A stretch of DNA of 64,000 nucleotides from Cutibacterium porci (GTDB lineage: Bacteria > Actinomycetota > Actinomycetes > Propionibacteriales > Propionibacteriaceae), in NCBI RefSeq assembly GCF_009696315.1, contig NZ_VUMG01000003.1, positions 62,001 through 126,000 of the forward strand. Reading direction: 5' to 3'. The notes beneath the pieces were generated by a model. That model was not told where the DNA came from, did not search any database, and saw nothing but the letters and a program-made list of their open reading frames with translations. The position numbers and the translations under genes were made by a program. Below are positions 38,098-48,377 of the stretch, in pieces (the stretch's first letter is position 1; each line of letters begins with the position of its first letter).

Positions 38098-39336
38098 CTA
38101 GACCACCTGATTGACCAGAGCCTCAGCCGCGTCAATGATCGACAAGGTCTCGGCCTGCCAGTGATCCTCTTGGCTGCGATATGGCCCGGTGGCCAGCGAA
38201 ATCGCGACCGCCGCAGAGCGAAGTCGTAGCTCGATCGGGTCAACCCGAGAATCGAACACCGGCACCCACGCGGCCAGGATCTGGCGCATGCGATTGGCCT
38301 GAGACGCATTCATGCGCTGTACCGTCGATAAGTGAGCCACCAAACACGCAAGATCGTCGGCTCGGCGTCCTGGGCCGATAGTGTCGACGTCAAGGATTCC
38401 GCACACGTGGCCATTCCACACGTGAATCTGTCCCTCATGAAAATCCCCATGAGTGGGCTCATTACCTTCTGGCACCCCTGACAGCCCCTGGGTAATGATC
38501 TGGGCCATTCTCTCCAACCGCTCACTCTGGTTCGGCATGGCAGCTGCAACCATGCGGCAGTAATGGTCGACCGACTCGCTCCACGGCGACCGGCGCGGAA
38601 GATCACACACCTGAGGAGGTAACTGGTCAAGAAGGTCGACGAGGCCCTCTGCGGTACACGGGTCTCCTGGCTCAAAAAGCGCCTTACTGAGCGGACATCC
38701 CGGCAGCTCGGTGAGAAACAGCAAATTGTCGTCGGTGGTACCGACCACCCGGGGGCTCGGCACCGACGCACGGGTCAGCAGGTCATGCCTCGCCAACGTC
38801 GCCTGGAAGATGCCGTCGCGCAGCACCTTGACGTAGAAGCGTCGATTGTCGACCTCAACGCACAGCACCGCCCGACGTCGCGGCCGGTACCCGATCATGC
38901 GCAGGTTAATCTGCTGGGCAGTCACCGGGGTATCCACCAGATTCAGATCGGAGATAATGGCCGCCATTTGCTCTGGATACGCCGCACGAGACAGCCCAGG
39001 CAGATCGGGGTCGTCGGGATAACGCCAGACGGCAACCTCTCGGGACCCGTCAACATAAATATCGGCGCGTGAATCGGTCACGGCAGGGCCACTCGCCCGG
39101 GCGCTCATGCCGAATAGCTCCTGCCGCTGCCCTGAAGCCCACTGCACCCGAGCCTGATAGGTCGCCGTCGTGGATTCGCCTGGATTCGCGTCAACGTGGT
39201 CGAGATGCCAATCAAGAAGGCTCCCACCAGCATGATCGACAGCTGCCTTCAGTAGCTCACCGGCTTCCGGGCCGGTCAGCAGGAGCGCCCCGTCGGCATC
39301 TTTTCCGGGACCACCGAGCCACGCAGGCCGCTTCAC
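38098..39336 (-). CDS. Aminoglycoside phosphotransferase-fold protein
   Basis: A 412-residue APH/choline kinase-fold protein. The catalytic loop is THGDFHEGQI and the metal motif ILDVDT, both intact, while the N-terminal domain of about 130 residues is unlike the known resistance kinases. Maltokinase-like or fructosamine-kinase-like substrates are as likely as an aminoglycoside; no resistance should be assumed. GTG 39336 overlaps the upstream CNNM stop in a GTGA arrangement. A hairpin lies between its stop and the binding-protein gene. Confidence 0.78.
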   Translation of the reverse strand: MKRPAWLGGPGKDADGALLLTGPEAGELLKAAVDHAGGSLLDWHLDHVDANPGESTTATYQARVQWASGQRQELFGMSARASGPAVTDSRADIYVDGSREVAVWRYPDDPDLPGLSRAAYPEQMAAIISDLNLVDTPVTAQQINLRMIGYRPRRRAVLCVEVDNRRFYVKVLRDGIFQATLARHDLLTRASVPSPRVVGTTDDNLLFLTELPGCPLSKALFEPGDPCTAEGLVDLLDQLPPQVCDLPRRSPWSESVDHYCRMVAAAMPNQSERLERMAQIITQGLSGVPEGNEPTHGDFHEGQIHVWNGHVCGILDVDTIGPGRRADDLACLVAHLSTVQRMNASQANRMRQILAAWVPVFDSRVDPIELRLRSAAVAISLATGPYRSQEDHWQAETLSIIDAAEALVNQVV

Positions 39337-40700
39337 GCGCTCGCCACCTCGCGCTCAGTCCGAGAGGCCACCGGCAAGCGACGGATCCTCAACCAGGCGG
39401 CTCGCAGACCGTCAACCTCGGTAACTGTCAACTCAAAATTGGGAGCGGGCTCGACGTCGCCATCCTCATCGGCGACATATCCAACCGGATCAAGGTGGAC
39501 GTCAACCTGGGCGCCCTTAGTAGGAACCTCGCCAGTTTGAGCCATAAAGTACCCTGCAACCGTGTCGTAAGGCCCTTCAGGAAGCACTAAACCGACCTTG
39601 TCAGAAAACTCCTCAAGGGTCGTCAAACCGTCAATATCGCGCTGCCTGACGTGCGCCAAATCAGACGGCTCAATAGTGTCGTACTCGTCAGTAATATCGC
39701 CAACAATTTCCTCGACGAGATCTTCCAAGGTGACAATGCCAGCTGTGCCACCGTATTCATCAAGCACAATAGCTAGGTGAGCGTTAGTGCGACGCATCTC
39801 GGTAAGCGCTTTAAGTACCTTGACGGTATCGGGTAATGAGATGACAGCACGCACCAATTGAGATACCCGACTGGCACGAATCTGAGGATCAAGTTCGAGT
39901 AGATCACGAACATGGACGAATCCGAGCACCCGATCAGCCGATCCATCGATCACCGGATACCGAGAATGGGCTCCATCTCGAACCACTTGAGCAGCCTGAA
40001 CAGCTTTCATGGATCCCTGCAGAAAGTCAACCTCTGTGCGCGGAACCATCACCTCACGCAGGGATTTCTCACCCACGGCAAATACTTCGTCAAGAATGGT
40101 GCGCTCCTCATCGCCCAGGGTTGCTGACGAAACGACCATGGAACGAATCTCCTCGTCCGTCACCTCTTCGCGAGCTGCGGCCGGATCACCACCAAGAATC
40201 TTGACAACAATATCCGTGGACACTCCCAGGAACCATATAACGGGCCGAAACAACGTCGCGATGCCATTCACCATTGGGCCAAGCGCCAAGGAGAATCCTT
40301 CTGCACGCTGCATAGCCAATCGCTTGGCTACAAGTTCGCCTAGCACGATTGAAAAATAGGAAATAATAATCGTGATGATGACGAGGGCAACTGTTGCAGC
40401 TACCGATGTCGACATTCCCCAGGACTCAAAGACCGGCGCGAGCTGACTGGCAACCGTTGCGCCACCGAAAGCCGAGGCGAGAAAGCCCGACACGGTGACG
40501 CCAATCTGCACCGCAGAAAGGAAACGATTGGGGTCAGATTGCAACTTTTCGATAGAGCGACCGCGAGACCCACGAGTCGCTGCCAAGTGTTTGACTTGAG
40601 AATCACGAAGGCTCACCAGAGCCATCTCAGCAGCCGAAAACACCCCGCCCACGAGGATAAATAGCAGAATAAGGGCGGCGTTCTTAAGGGCCTCAGCCAC
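39333..40700 (-). CDS. CNNM/CorC-type membrane protein (hemolysin family)
   Basis: A 455-residue protein with a DUF21/CNNM membrane domain (about 1-190, helices from LILLFILVGGVFSAAEMALVSL), two CBS domains (about 200-330; VLDEYGGTAGIVTLEDLVEEIVG) and a C-terminal CorC_HlyC domain. Family members transport or sense magnesium and cobalt; the hemolysin label is historical. The start is GTG 40700. Confidence 0.88.
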   Translation of the reverse strand: MAEALKNAALILLFILVGGVFSAAEMALVSLRDSQVKHLAATRGSRGRSIEKLQSDPNRFLSAVQIGVTVSGFLASAFGGATVASQLAPVFESWGMSTSVAATVALVIITIIISYFSIVLGELVAKRLAMQRAEGFSLALGPMVNGIATLFRPVIWFLGVSTDIVVKILGGDPAAAREEVTDEEIRSMVVSSATLGDEERTILDEVFAVGEKSLREVMVPRTEVDFLQGSMKAVQAAQVVRDGAHSRYPVIDGSADRVLGFVHVRDLLELDPQIRASRVSQLVRAVISLPDTVKVLKALTEMRRTNAHLAIVLDEYGGTAGIVTLEDLVEEIVGDITDEYDTIEPSDLAHVRQRDIDGLTTLEEFSDKVGLVLPEGPYDTVAGYFMAQTGEVPTKGAQVDVHLDPVGYVADEDGDVEPAPNFELTVTEVDGLRAAWLRIRRLPVASRTEREVASA

Positions 40701-40828
40701 GGACCTTCACCATTCCTCTCGTCACAGAGGCAATAACGAAGGTGACGGGACTATCGCCCTCCCGGTCATCGTTGTGCATAGGACTAAGAATAGGGGTTCA
40801 CTCCAACAGAACTCCACGGCACAGCACA

Positions 40829-41974
40829 TCAGGGGGAGAGACTATGCCCTAACACGTCGAGGCTCCACCACGTCGATACTGCCGATATGACGAGGACGAA
40901 CACCGCCTGGAGCCATCGTGGAGCCCGGTCGAGTAGTCTCGCCACCGGCAGAAACGCGGGGAAAGCAGGCAACAGGAACCGGGCTTTGGAGTTGAAGTAA
41001 CCCTGCATGTGAGCGACGAAGATCACAGTCACAAGCACATATACCGTCAACCACACTGGTTCACGTCGGCGCGCCATCACGATACCCAGAACGAGATAGA
41101 GACACCACGTCAAAGCAATGAGCCCGATATAGCGCCAATCAAACGGGACCACATCCATCCGTGACTGGAGGACATCCCAGGTGTCGCGCAAGGTACCCAT
41201 CTCGCTCCCCCATGCCTTTTGGACGAGCAAGTAACCGTTCCATCTACCAGTACGGCAGGCAACAATGACGAACCACGTCAGCAATCCCAACGGGCTTAGC
41301 GCCATCCCAACGAAACGACGCCATCGCTGCCCTGACTCTCTGCGGACCACGCTCGTCAGCCACGCGATACCGAAGACAATGCATACGGGCGCAACGGATG
41401 CCCGGAACAGACCAGCAACGGCGACGAATGCCCCGGCGGTAATCGGCCGTCCAGACAGGATTGCGAGCAGTCCTAGCCCTACAAGGGCAATGAACCAGCC
41501 TTCGGTATAGCCCATTGACTCAACGACGGCGCGCGGTGCGGCACCCCAGCAGGCCACTAGCAGCACAGCTACCGTCGGTGTCGCCACTTTGAACCCAACC
41601 GCAGCAATGACCGCAGCGGCTGCCAGAAAACCCATCTGACCGGCGATAAAGATCGCTGTACGCGGCGGCAAACCCGTGATTAGGATGATGCCCCTGCCAA
41701 GAGCTGGTAGCCCCGGCAGGAAAGCCAGATCAGATATCCATGGATTGGTATGGCCAAAAAGGGGTCGGGGCCAGTGATATCCGCCAGCCGCAACGACGGA
41801 ATACCATTTACCGTCCCACCGAGTCAGTCTCGGAATGATCGGACCGTCACAAGCCATAGCCACGATGAGTGCGAGACGTTGAGCCACCCACACAGCGAGG
41901 CCGACGCCAATGGTGTTGAACCACCGGCGTCGGTCTACCGCCTCATCATGAGCCAGAATCGGATCTACCCTCAC
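40829..41974 (-). CDS. PIG-V-like mannosyltransferase, integral membrane
   Basis: A 381-residue polytopic protein with roughly ten helices. The lumenal/external motifs RWDGKWYSVVA, AFLPGLPAL and GYTEGWFIAL match those of the GT-C PIG-V (GPI mannosyltransferase 2; GT76) family that uses a polyprenol-phosphate sugar. In actinobacteria such proteins decorate lipoglycans or wall polymers. The acceptor is unknown. GTG 41974 overlaps the icd stop in a GTGA arrangement. Confidence 0.75.
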   Translation of the reverse strand: MRVDPILAHDEAVDRRRWFNTIGVGLAVWVAQRLALIVAMACDGPIIPRLTRWDGKWYSVVAAGGYHWPRPLFGHTNPWISDLAFLPGLPALGRGIILITGLPPRTAIFIAGQMGFLAAAAVIAAVGFKVATPTVAVLLVACWGAAPRAVVESMGYTEGWFIALVGLGLLAILSGRPITAGAFVAVAGLFRASVAPVCIVFGIAWLTSVVRRESGQRWRRFVGMALSPLGLLTWFVIVACRTGRWNGYLLVQKAWGSEMGTLRDTWDVLQSRMDVVPFDWRYIGLIALTWCLYLVLGIVMARRREPVWLTVYVLVTVIFVAHMQGYFNSKARFLLPAFPAFLPVARLLDRAPRWLQAVFVLVISAVSTWWSLDVLGHSLSP

Positions 41975-44181
41975 AGAGATTCAATAATGGCGTTGAGGGT
42001 AGTGCTAGGTCGCATGGCATCCTCGACGAGCTCCTCGTCGGGGTGATAGTACCCACCCAACTCGACCGGATTGCCCTGAACCTCGTTGAGTTCCTTGAGA
42101 ATCTGGCTCTCGCGTGCCGCTAGTTCGGTTGCGACATCGGAGAACCGGTCAGCAAGCTCGGCGTCATCCTGCTGGGCAGCCAATTCGGCGGCCCAGTAGC
42201 GGGCTAGCCAGTAATGGGACCCTCGGTTGTCGATCTGGCCGAGCTTGCGAGCCGGGGAGCGATCGTTCTCGAGAAACGCGCCGATGGCCTTGTCAAGGGT
42301 CGCGGCAAGTACTCCCGCTTTGGTTCCCTCACTGGTCTGGTCAATATGTTCGAGGCACGCGCCCAGGGCGCAGAACTCACCTAACGAGTCCCATCGCAGG
42401 TAGTCCTCGGCCACGAACTGGGCGACGTGTTTGGGAGCCGAGCCTCCGGCACCGGTTTCGAACAGACCACCGCCGGCTAATAGCGGGACGATTGACAGCA
42501 TCTTCGCGCTAGTACCAATCTCCAGAATCGGGAAGAGATCGGTGAGATAGTCACGCAACACATTGCCAGTTACCGAAATCGTATCTTCCCCACGGCGAAT
42601 GCGCGCCAGCGTGAATTTCATAGCGTCGGCAGGAGCCAGAATGCGAATATCTAACCCCTCGGTGTCGTATTCCGGCAGGTAGGCTTTGACCTTCTCGATA
42701 ACCCGAGCGTCGTGGGCGCGGTTGTCGTCAAGCCAAAACACTGCCGGGGTATTGGTGATGCGCGCCCGTTCGACAGCCAGACGCACCCAGTCGCGCACTG
42801 GAATGTCGCGGACTCGACTCATACGCCAAATATCGCCGACCTCGACCTGCTGACTCGTCAGCACTTCATCGCCGCAGCGCACCTCAATGCGCCCATCGTG
42901 AGCGACAATGAATGTGGTCGGGTGCGAGCCATATTCCTCCGCTTTCTGAGCCATCAAACCGACATTCGGGACGTCGCCCATCGTCGCTGGATCAAGGGCA
43001 CCATGTTCGCGGCAGTCATCCATGATTGCGGCATATATTGTGGCGTAACTACGATCGGGAATGCAGGCCAGGGTTTCTTGACGCTTGCCTTCGGAGTTCC
43101 ACATGCATCCAGAATCACGGACGACGGTGGGCATGGAAGCATCAATAATGACGAGGTTTCCGGCGTGCAGGTTGGTGACGCCGTTGTCAGAGTCCACCAT
43201 GGCCAGGGCTGGTCGGGCCTGGAAAGCTGAATCAATGGCCTCCTTAATAACGATTGCGCGTTCTTCCGGAAGCTTCTCAAGACGAGAGTAAAGATCACCC
43301 AACCCCAGATCGGGGTTGACGCCTACCGAGTTGAGGTCGTCACCGAATTTATCGAAAACATCAGCCAGGAAGGTGCGCACCGCGTGGCCGAAGAGGACCG
43401 GATCGGAGACCTTCATCATCGTCGCCTTGAGGTGAACCGACCACAGCAAATTCTCTTCCTTAGCCTGGGCTAGGGAGGAGGCATAGAACTCGTCGAGGGC
43501 ATCAACGGACAAGAACGTAGCGTCAACAATTTCGCCGTCGAGGGTCTCGATGCCACGAGCCAAGACCGTCTCGGAACCGTCAGGTCCGACGAGGACGACG
43601 TCGAGATCCTGCCCATGGGAAACGAATGACTCCTCGTGATCGAAGAAGTCTCCCTGATCCATATATGCGACTCGCGCCTTGACCTGGTCACTCCACGGCC
43701 CCATCTTGTGGGGATGAGCCTTGGCGTAAGCCTTGACGGCAGCGGGGGCTCGACGATCGGAGTTCCCCTGACGCAGCACCGGGTTCACCGCTGATCCCAG
43801 CACGGTGGCGTAACGAGCGGCGATCTCGTTCTCCTGGTCGCTGGAAGGCTTGTCGGGAAAATCCGGAAGGTCGTAGCCCTGGGACTGCAACTCGGCAATA
43901 GCAGCCTTCAGCTGTGGAATTGATGCAGAGATATTCGGCAGCTTGATGATGTTGGCATCCGGGGAACCGGTGAGATCGCCCAGCTCAGCCAGATGGTTGG
44001 CAACTCTCTGATCCTCATTCAGACGATCCGGGAACTGGGCCAGAATGCGCCCTGCCAACGAAATATCCGAGGTCGTAATGTCAATACCCGACTCGTCGAG
44101 GAATCCCTCCACGATGGGTAGTAAGGAATATGACGCGAGGGCGGGAGCCTCGTCAATCTTGGTCCAGACGATGGTAGGCAT
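41971..44181 (-). CDS. icd: Isocitrate dehydrogenase (NADP), monomeric type
   Basis: A full-size (736 residues; family about 740) monomeric enzyme that oxidises isocitrate to 2-oxoglutarate with NADP. It has the family start [42 protein letters not shown], and the conserved [15 protein letters not shown] block with metal and isocitrate residues. ATG 44181 was chosen over 44220. The TCA role fits mdh and sucCD nearby. Confidence 0.95.
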   Translation of the reverse strand: MPTIVWTKIDEAPALASYSLLPIVEGFLDESGIDITTSDISLAGRILAQFPDRLNEDQRVANHLAELGDLTGSPDANIIKLPNISASIPQLKAAIAELQSQGYDLPDFPDKPSSDQENEIAARYATVLGSAVNPVLRQGNSDRRAPAAVKAYAKAHPHKMGPWSDQVKARVAYMDQGDFFDHEESFVSHGQDLDVVLVGPDGSETVLARGIETLDGEIVDATFLSVDALDEFYASSLAQAKEENLLWSVHLKATMMKVSDPVLFGHAVRTFLADVFDKFGDDLNSVGVNPDLGLGDLYSRLEKLPEERAIVIKEAIDSAFQARPALAMVDSDNGVTNLHAGNLVIIDASMPTVVRDSGCMWNSEGKRQETLACIPDRSYATIYAAIMDDCREHGALDPATMGDVPNVGLMAQKAEEYGSHPTTFIVAHDGRIEVRCGDEVLTSQQVEVGDIWRMSRVRDIPVRDWVRLAVERARITNTPAVFWLDDNRAHDARVIEKVKAYLPEYDTEGLDIRILAPADAMKFTLARIRRGEDTISVTGNVLRDYLTDLFPILEIGTSAKMLSIVPLLAGGGLFETGAGGSAPKHVAQFVAEDYLRWDSLGEFCALGACLEHIDQTSEGTKAGVLAATLDKAIGAFLENDRSPARKLGQIDNRGSHYWLARYWAAELAAQQDDAELADRFSDVATELAARESQILKELNEVQGNPVELGGYYHPDEELVEDAMRPSTTLNAIIESL

Positions 44182-44376
44182 GCACGAACTCCTGTGGTCG
44201 AGAGGAACGCCGCGGTGCACCCCGGCAGGGCCTCTAGCGGCACTTCATGCTCAGAATAGTGGAGACTGTGGACATCTCTGACGCGCCGAAAGGGAACACC
44301 GCACAACACTGGATTACCATGATCCAGCTCGCGAGACCTCACACCTGGTGCGACGAGCTCGACTACCGTACCGGTC

Positions 44377-45228
44377 ATGCTGGAATCCCATGAGCTCGTC
44401 GTCACCTGGACTAGCCCAGATCGCCCTGGACTTGTCCATGCCGTTACCGGGGCGTGCGCCCGGGTGGGCGGAAACCTCACAGAGTGTCAGCAATTCACCA
44501 GCACCGATACCGGAAACTTCTTCATCCGGTTGCAGGTCGAGTCAGCGAGCAGCCGCGCCGAGCTGGAATCCGCCCTCAGAGAGCTTGCCGGAAAATACCA
44601 CGCAACCTTCTGCGTCGACGAGCTGGGGCGTCCCGTCCGCACCCTCATCTTGGCCTCTAAAGCACCCCACTGCCTTTCTCACCTGCTGTTTAACCGCGAT
44701 GCTGGCCGTCTGCCGATCGACGTCGTCCAGGTCATGGCGAATCATCCTGACCTCGCTGATTTAGCCGCCTTTTATAAGGTCCCGTTCCAGTGGCAGAGAG
44801 TCGACCGGGAATCTAAAGCCTCCTTCGAGCAGGAGGTGTTACGAACCGTCAGCAATCTCGACGTCGAGCTCGTCGTATTGGCCCGCTATATGCAGATTCT
44901 TTCTCCCGAATTATGCGAACGCCTTTCAGGTCGGTGCATCAACATTCACCATTCATTTCTCCCCGGATTCAAGGGCGCCAACCCGTATCGTCAGGCCCAT
45001 TCCCGCGGGGTCAAGCTCATCGGCGCGACGGCCCACTTCGTCACCGTCGACCTTGATGAGGGCCCCATCATCGAACAGCGAGTGCAACGAGTCACCCATT
45101 CTCAAACAGTGGCTCAACTCACCGCTGTTGGCCAGGACACCGAGTCCGCAACCCTTAACGAGGCCGTCCGACTGTTCGCAGAACACCGCACGTTCCTCGA
45201 CGGAATGCGCACCGTCATCTTGCAGTAG
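44377..45228 (+). CDS. purU: Formyltetrahydrofolate deformylase
   Basis: Hydrolyses 10-formyl-THF to formate and THF. The 283-residue protein has an N-terminal ACT domain ([19 protein letters not shown], residues 5-85) and a formyltransferase-fold domain with [30 protein letters not shown] (His of the active site) and [17 protein letters not shown] (Asp). It balances one-carbon units for purine synthesis and works with folD, purN and purH encoded nearby. Confidence 0.93.
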   Translation: MLESHELVVTWTSPDRPGLVHAVTGACARVGGNLTECQQFTSTDTGNFFIRLQVESASSRAELESALRELAGKYHATFCVDELGRPVRTLILASKAPHCLSHLLFNRDAGRLPIDVVQVMANHPDLADLAAFYKVPFQWQRVDRESKASFEQEVLRTVSNLDVELVVLARYMQILSPELCERLSGRCINIHHSFLPGFKGANPYRQAHSRGVKLIGATAHFVTVDLDEGPIIEQRVQRVTHSQTVAQLTAVGQDTESATLNEAVRLFAEHRTFLDGMRTVILQ

Positions 45229-45407
45229 CGATCCCACGACGCCCCACGCGGCCCGCTGATCCCACACTGAGTGGGCGCCCAACCTACCCAACTTATATAG
45301 GTGACGTACTTCTTGATACGAATGAGTCCCCCAGCCAACTTCGCGCCGTCACCGCGAGTAGGCTTCGCAATAGCCAAGTGTCATCGAGGACTTTCAAGGA
45401 GAGATCC

Positions 45408-46391
45408 ATGACCCAGACCCCAGTCAAGATTGCTGTCACCGGAGCTGCCGGCCAGATTTGTTACAGCCTGCTGTTCCGCATTGCCTCCGGATCGCTGCTC
45501 GGAGACACTCCCATCGAGCTTCGTCTTCTCGAGATCACCCCGGCCCTCAAGGCCCTCGAGGGCGTCGTCATGGAGCTTGACGACTGCGCCTTCGGGAACC
45601 TCGTGAATATCGAGATCGGCGACGATCCGAAGAAGGTCTTCGACGGCGTCAATGCCGCCTTCCTCGTCGGCGCTATGCCCCGCAAGGCAGGTATGGAGCG
45701 TTCCGACCTGTTGACCAAGAACGGTGCCATCTTCACCGCCCAGGGCAAGGCCCTCAACGACGTTGCTGCCGATGACGTCCGCGTTCTCGTCACGGGCAAC
45801 CCCGCCAACACCAACGCCCTCATCGCCGCTACCAACGCGGTCGACATCCCGAACGATCACTTCGCCTCTCTGACGCGCCTGGATCACAACCGCGCCAAGA
45901 CGCAGCTTGCCCGCAAGACAGGTAAGACCGTCAACGACGTGCGCCACATGACCATCTGGGGCAACCACTCCTCGACCCAGTACCCCGACGTGTTCCACGC
46001 CGAGGTCGCTGGCCAGAAAGCCGCCGATCTGGTGGACGAGGCGTGGATCAAGGACGACTTCATCCCGACCGTCGCAAAGCGTGGTGCCGCCATTATCGAC
46101 GCCCGCGGTGCATCGTCGGCTGCTTCTGCTGCTAACGCCACCGTCGAGTGCATGCGCGACTGGATGGGCACCACCCCCGAGGGTGACTGGGTGTCCATGG
46201 CGATCCCGTCTGATGGCTCCTACGGAGTACCCGAGGGCCTCTTCTACTCGTTCCCGGTGACCATCACCGACGGCAAAGTTGAGATTGTCCAGGGCCTCGA
46301 GATCGACGACTTCTCGCGCACCATGATGGATGCTTCTGCCAAGGAGCTCACTGGCGAGCGTGACGCCGTCAAGGAGCTCGGCCTCATCTGA
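45408..46391 (+). CDS. mdh: Malate dehydrogenase
   Basis: A 327-residue NAD-dependent MDH of the cytosolic/actinobacterial group: [22 protein letters not shown] (NAD loop), [16 protein letters not shown] (mobile loop with catalytic Arg), [17 protein letters not shown] (Asp, Arg) and [13 protein letters not shown] (catalytic His). It joins oxaloacetate and malate in the Wood-Werkman route to propionate. ATG 45408 follows AAGGAGAG. A strong terminator follows. Confidence 0.96.
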   Translation: MTQTPVKIAVTGAAGQICYSLLFRIASGSLLGDTPIELRLLEITPALKALEGVVMELDDCAFGNLVNIEIGDDPKKVFDGVNAAFLVGAMPRKAGMERSDLLTKNGAIFTAQGKALNDVAADDVRVLVTGNPANTNALIAATNAVDIPNDHFASLTRLDHNRAKTQLARKTGKTVNDVRHMTIWGNHSSTQYPDVFHAEVAGQKAADLVDEAWIKDDFIPTVAKRGAAIIDARGASSAASAANATVECMRDWMGTTPEGDWVSMAIPSDGSYGVPEGLFYSFPVTITDGKVEIVQGLEIDDFSRTMMDASAKELTGERDAVKELGLI

Positions 46392-46403
46392 TCGACCTGA
46401 AAT

Positions 46404-46442
46404 CACAACGGGCCCGGAGACGTCGTCTTCGGGCCCGTTGTG
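46404..46442 (+). terminator. Terminator after mdh
   Basis: An 18-bp stem with one G-U (46404-46421 with 46425-46442) and three-base loop, 12 bases after the stop. Confidence 0.88.
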
Positions 46443-46818
46443 TGCGTCGTGGCGTGAAAAATCGGTGTGCGCGACCGATTACCGACCGTCGAGAGAGATG
46501 CACCACACCTGTGCACGAATGTGCACTCCACTATGCATCCAACGTCGTCAGTAATGATGCTTATCACCCTGATATAAGGCGGTTTGCAGCTCCTTTTCCC
46601 CTCCTGGTCCACAGTGGCAAAGGCCACACTTGAGACTCCCGCAGAAATGCGCATTAGTGCACGCTCAGGCATGCCTCAACTGCACTTCGGACCCGTTCTG
46701 GTTTTTGCTCTGGACGAACGATTGTGGCCATTCCTATGGTCGATGCATCAGGTGTCCTGAAGTCCACCGCAAGGAGGCGGATCTCCCCAGGACTCCACAC
46801 CCGAAGGAGCCAGCAGCT
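46443..46818. other. Leader/regulatory region before the aldehyde dehydrogenase gene
   Basis: About 375 bases without a gene I trust. GTGCAC occurs three times (46511, 46521, 46657). Near the 3' end GTCCTG (46754-46759) pairs with CAGGAC (46788-46793), and inside it CCGC/GCGG (46767-46770, 46777-46780) encloses AAGGAG, so a structured leader is possible. No cobalamin box was found. Confidence 0.55.
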
Positions 46819-48162
46819 ATGACCACCACCGCAGTCCCTCCCACCAGCACCCAGCTTGCTGGAGTATTCACTGACGTCGACGCCGCAGTAGCCGCCGCCC
46901 GCGAGGCCTTCGTCGCCTTCTCTGATTGCTCCTTGGCGCAGCGTCGCACCTTCATCAAGGCCGTACGCGAATCAGCCAGCCAGCAGGAGCGTCTGGAATA
47001 CATGGCCACCGCTGCCGTCGAGGAAACTGGGATGGGTAACGCCCACCACAAGGTCCTCAAGAATCTCTATGCGGCAACCCGCACCCCCGGGGTTGAGGAC
47101 CTCGTCATGGAGGCGCGCCAAGGTGACGACGGCTTAACCACCCTCGAATACGCCCCCTACGGAGTCATCGGCGCCATCACTCCGACGACGAACCCCACTG
47201 AGACGATCCTCTGCAACACCGTCGGCATGTTGTCTGCCGGTAACACCGTTGTCTTCAGCCCTCACCCGCGAGCCCGTCGCCTCAGCGCATGGCTGGTCGA
47301 CGTACTCAATCGCGCGATGATCGAGGCGGGAGCTCCTGAGAACCTCATCACTCTCATCGCCGAGCCGACCCCAGCAACTACCACGGCTCTCATCAATCAC
47401 CCCGACATCACGATGCTCGTCGCGACCGGCGGCCCGCAGATCGTCAACATGGTGTTGTCGAGCGGCAAGAAGGCCATCGGCGCCGGGTCAGGCAACCCAC
47501 CTGTCGTCGTCGACGAGACCGCTGACATTGCGAAGGCCGCCAGTGACATCGTCCAGGGGGCTAGCTTCGATAACAACCTGCCGTGCACCGCAGAGAAGGA
47601 AATTATCGTCGTCGCCGATGTGCTGCCCCAGCTCATGACAGCTATGACGGCCAATGGCGCACAGATCGTCAGTGATCCCGACGAACTCGCCACGCTGCGT
47701 TCGTTGCTACTCGATCCTTCTGGTACGCGACCGAATACCGCATGGGTTGGCCAAGATGCCCAGAAGATCCTGCGCGCTGCCGGAATTGAGCCTAACCAAG
47801 ACGCTCGCTTGGTGACGATGGTTACTGACCCGTCTGACCCGTTCGTGCAGGTGGAGATGCTGATGCCTGTGGTGCCGGTGGTGCCCGTCACCGATTACCT
47901 CACCGCGATTGACTTGGCCGTCGAGTTGGAGCACGGCAACCGTCACACCGCGATCATGCACTCTAAAGATGTGTCACGGTTGGATCTCATGGCCCGGCGT
48001 ATCCAGACGACAATCTTCGTCAAGAATGGGCCATCTTTCGCCGGTATTGGCATTAACGGGGAGGGGTTCGCCACCTTCACCATCGCGGGCCCCACCGGTG
48101 AGGGACTGACGTCGCCCCGCAGCTTCGCCCGTCGGAGGCGTTGCGTCTTGGACGCACATTGA
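46819..48162 (+). CDS. CoA-acylating aldehyde dehydrogenase (PduP/EutE type)
   Basis: A 447-residue enzyme that converts an aldehyde and CoA to acyl-CoA with NAD (or the reverse), most like propionaldehyde/acetaldehyde dehydrogenases. It has AVEETGMGN, GVIGAITPTTNPTETI and the Cys nucleophile in NNLPCTAEKE. The N-terminal microcompartment-targeting extension of PduP is missing, so it is likely cytosolic. ATG 46819 has AAGGAG ten bases upstream. Its last codons and stop TGA lie inside the first copy of the 24-base repeat array. Confidence 0.85.
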   Translation: MTTTAVPPTSTQLAGVFTDVDAAVAAAREAFVAFSDCSLAQRRTFIKAVRESASQQERLEYMATAAVEETGMGNAHHKVLKNLYAATRTPGVEDLVMEARQGDDGLTTLEYAPYGVIGAITPTTNPTETILCNTVGMLSAGNTVVFSPHPRARRLSAWLVDVLNRAMIEAGAPENLITLIAEPTPATTTALINHPDITMLVATGGPQIVNMVLSSGKKAIGAGSGNPPVVVDETADIAKAASDIVQGASFDNNLPCTAEKEIIVVADVLPQLMTAMTANGAQIVSDPDELATLRSLLLDPSGTRPNTAWVGQDAQKILRAAGIEPNQDARLVTMVTDPSDPFVQVEMLMPVVPVVPVTDYLTAIDLAVELEHGNRHTAIMHSKDVSRLDLMARRIQTTIFVKNGPSFAGIGINGEGFATFTIAGPTGEGLTSPRSFARRRRCVLDAH

Positions 48163-48258
48163 CACTGTGTCTTGGACGCACATTGACACTGCGTCTTGGA
48201 CGCACATTGACACTGCGTCTTGGACGCACATTGACACTGCGTGGACGCACATTGACAG
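48142..48258 (+). repeat. Tandem array of five 24-base hairpin units
   Basis: Four copies of 24 bases (48142-48165, 48166-48189, 48190-48213, 48214-48237) and one of 21 bases (48238-48258). Each holds TGCGTC-TTG-GACGCA, a small hairpin (TGTGTC in copy two), then CATTGACAC. Copy five lacks CTT. The aldehyde dehydrogenase stop is in copy one. Confidence 0.93.
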
Positions 48259-48285
48259 CGTGTTGTAACGCTGCCGCTGGAGCAC

Positions 48286-48334
48286 CTGCGCCATGCCTCG
48301 CCGCTATCTTGAGCGTAGCTGAGGCATGGCGCAG
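48286..48334. terminator. Perfect 14-bp inverted repeat downstream of the repeat array
   Basis: Arms 48286-48299 and 48321-48334 surround a 21-base loop that can form a small second stem (CGCT/AGCG). It lies between convergent genes and probably ends transcription from either side. Confidence 0.65.
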
Positions 48335-48377
48335 ATTCGTCGTCGCGGGCAGATTCGTTGTAGCGGGCGGGTCTGCG

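Noticed and set aside
38098-39336. Aminoglycoside resistance gene
   Set aside because: Only the kinase fold is shared; the N-terminal half is different and the context is housekeeping.
45381-46406. Minus-strand open frame opposite mdh
   Set aside because: Shadow of the well-conserved mdh gene.
46443-46818. Cobalamin riboswitch before the aldehyde dehydrogenase
   Set aside because: Such genes are often B12-controlled, but the conserved GCCACTG-type box and core were not found.
48142-48258. CRISPR array
   Set aside because: The repeats are directly joined, with no unique spacers and no cas genes.
48155-48258. Array of promoters (TTGACA in each unit)
   Set aside because: No TATAAT-like box lies at 16-18 bases from any copy.
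47974-48294. Minus-strand open frame across the 24-base repeats (MCVQDAVS repeats)
   Set aside because: It is open only because the repeat length is a multiple of three, then runs antisense through the aldehyde dehydrogenase; no ribosome site or known domain.
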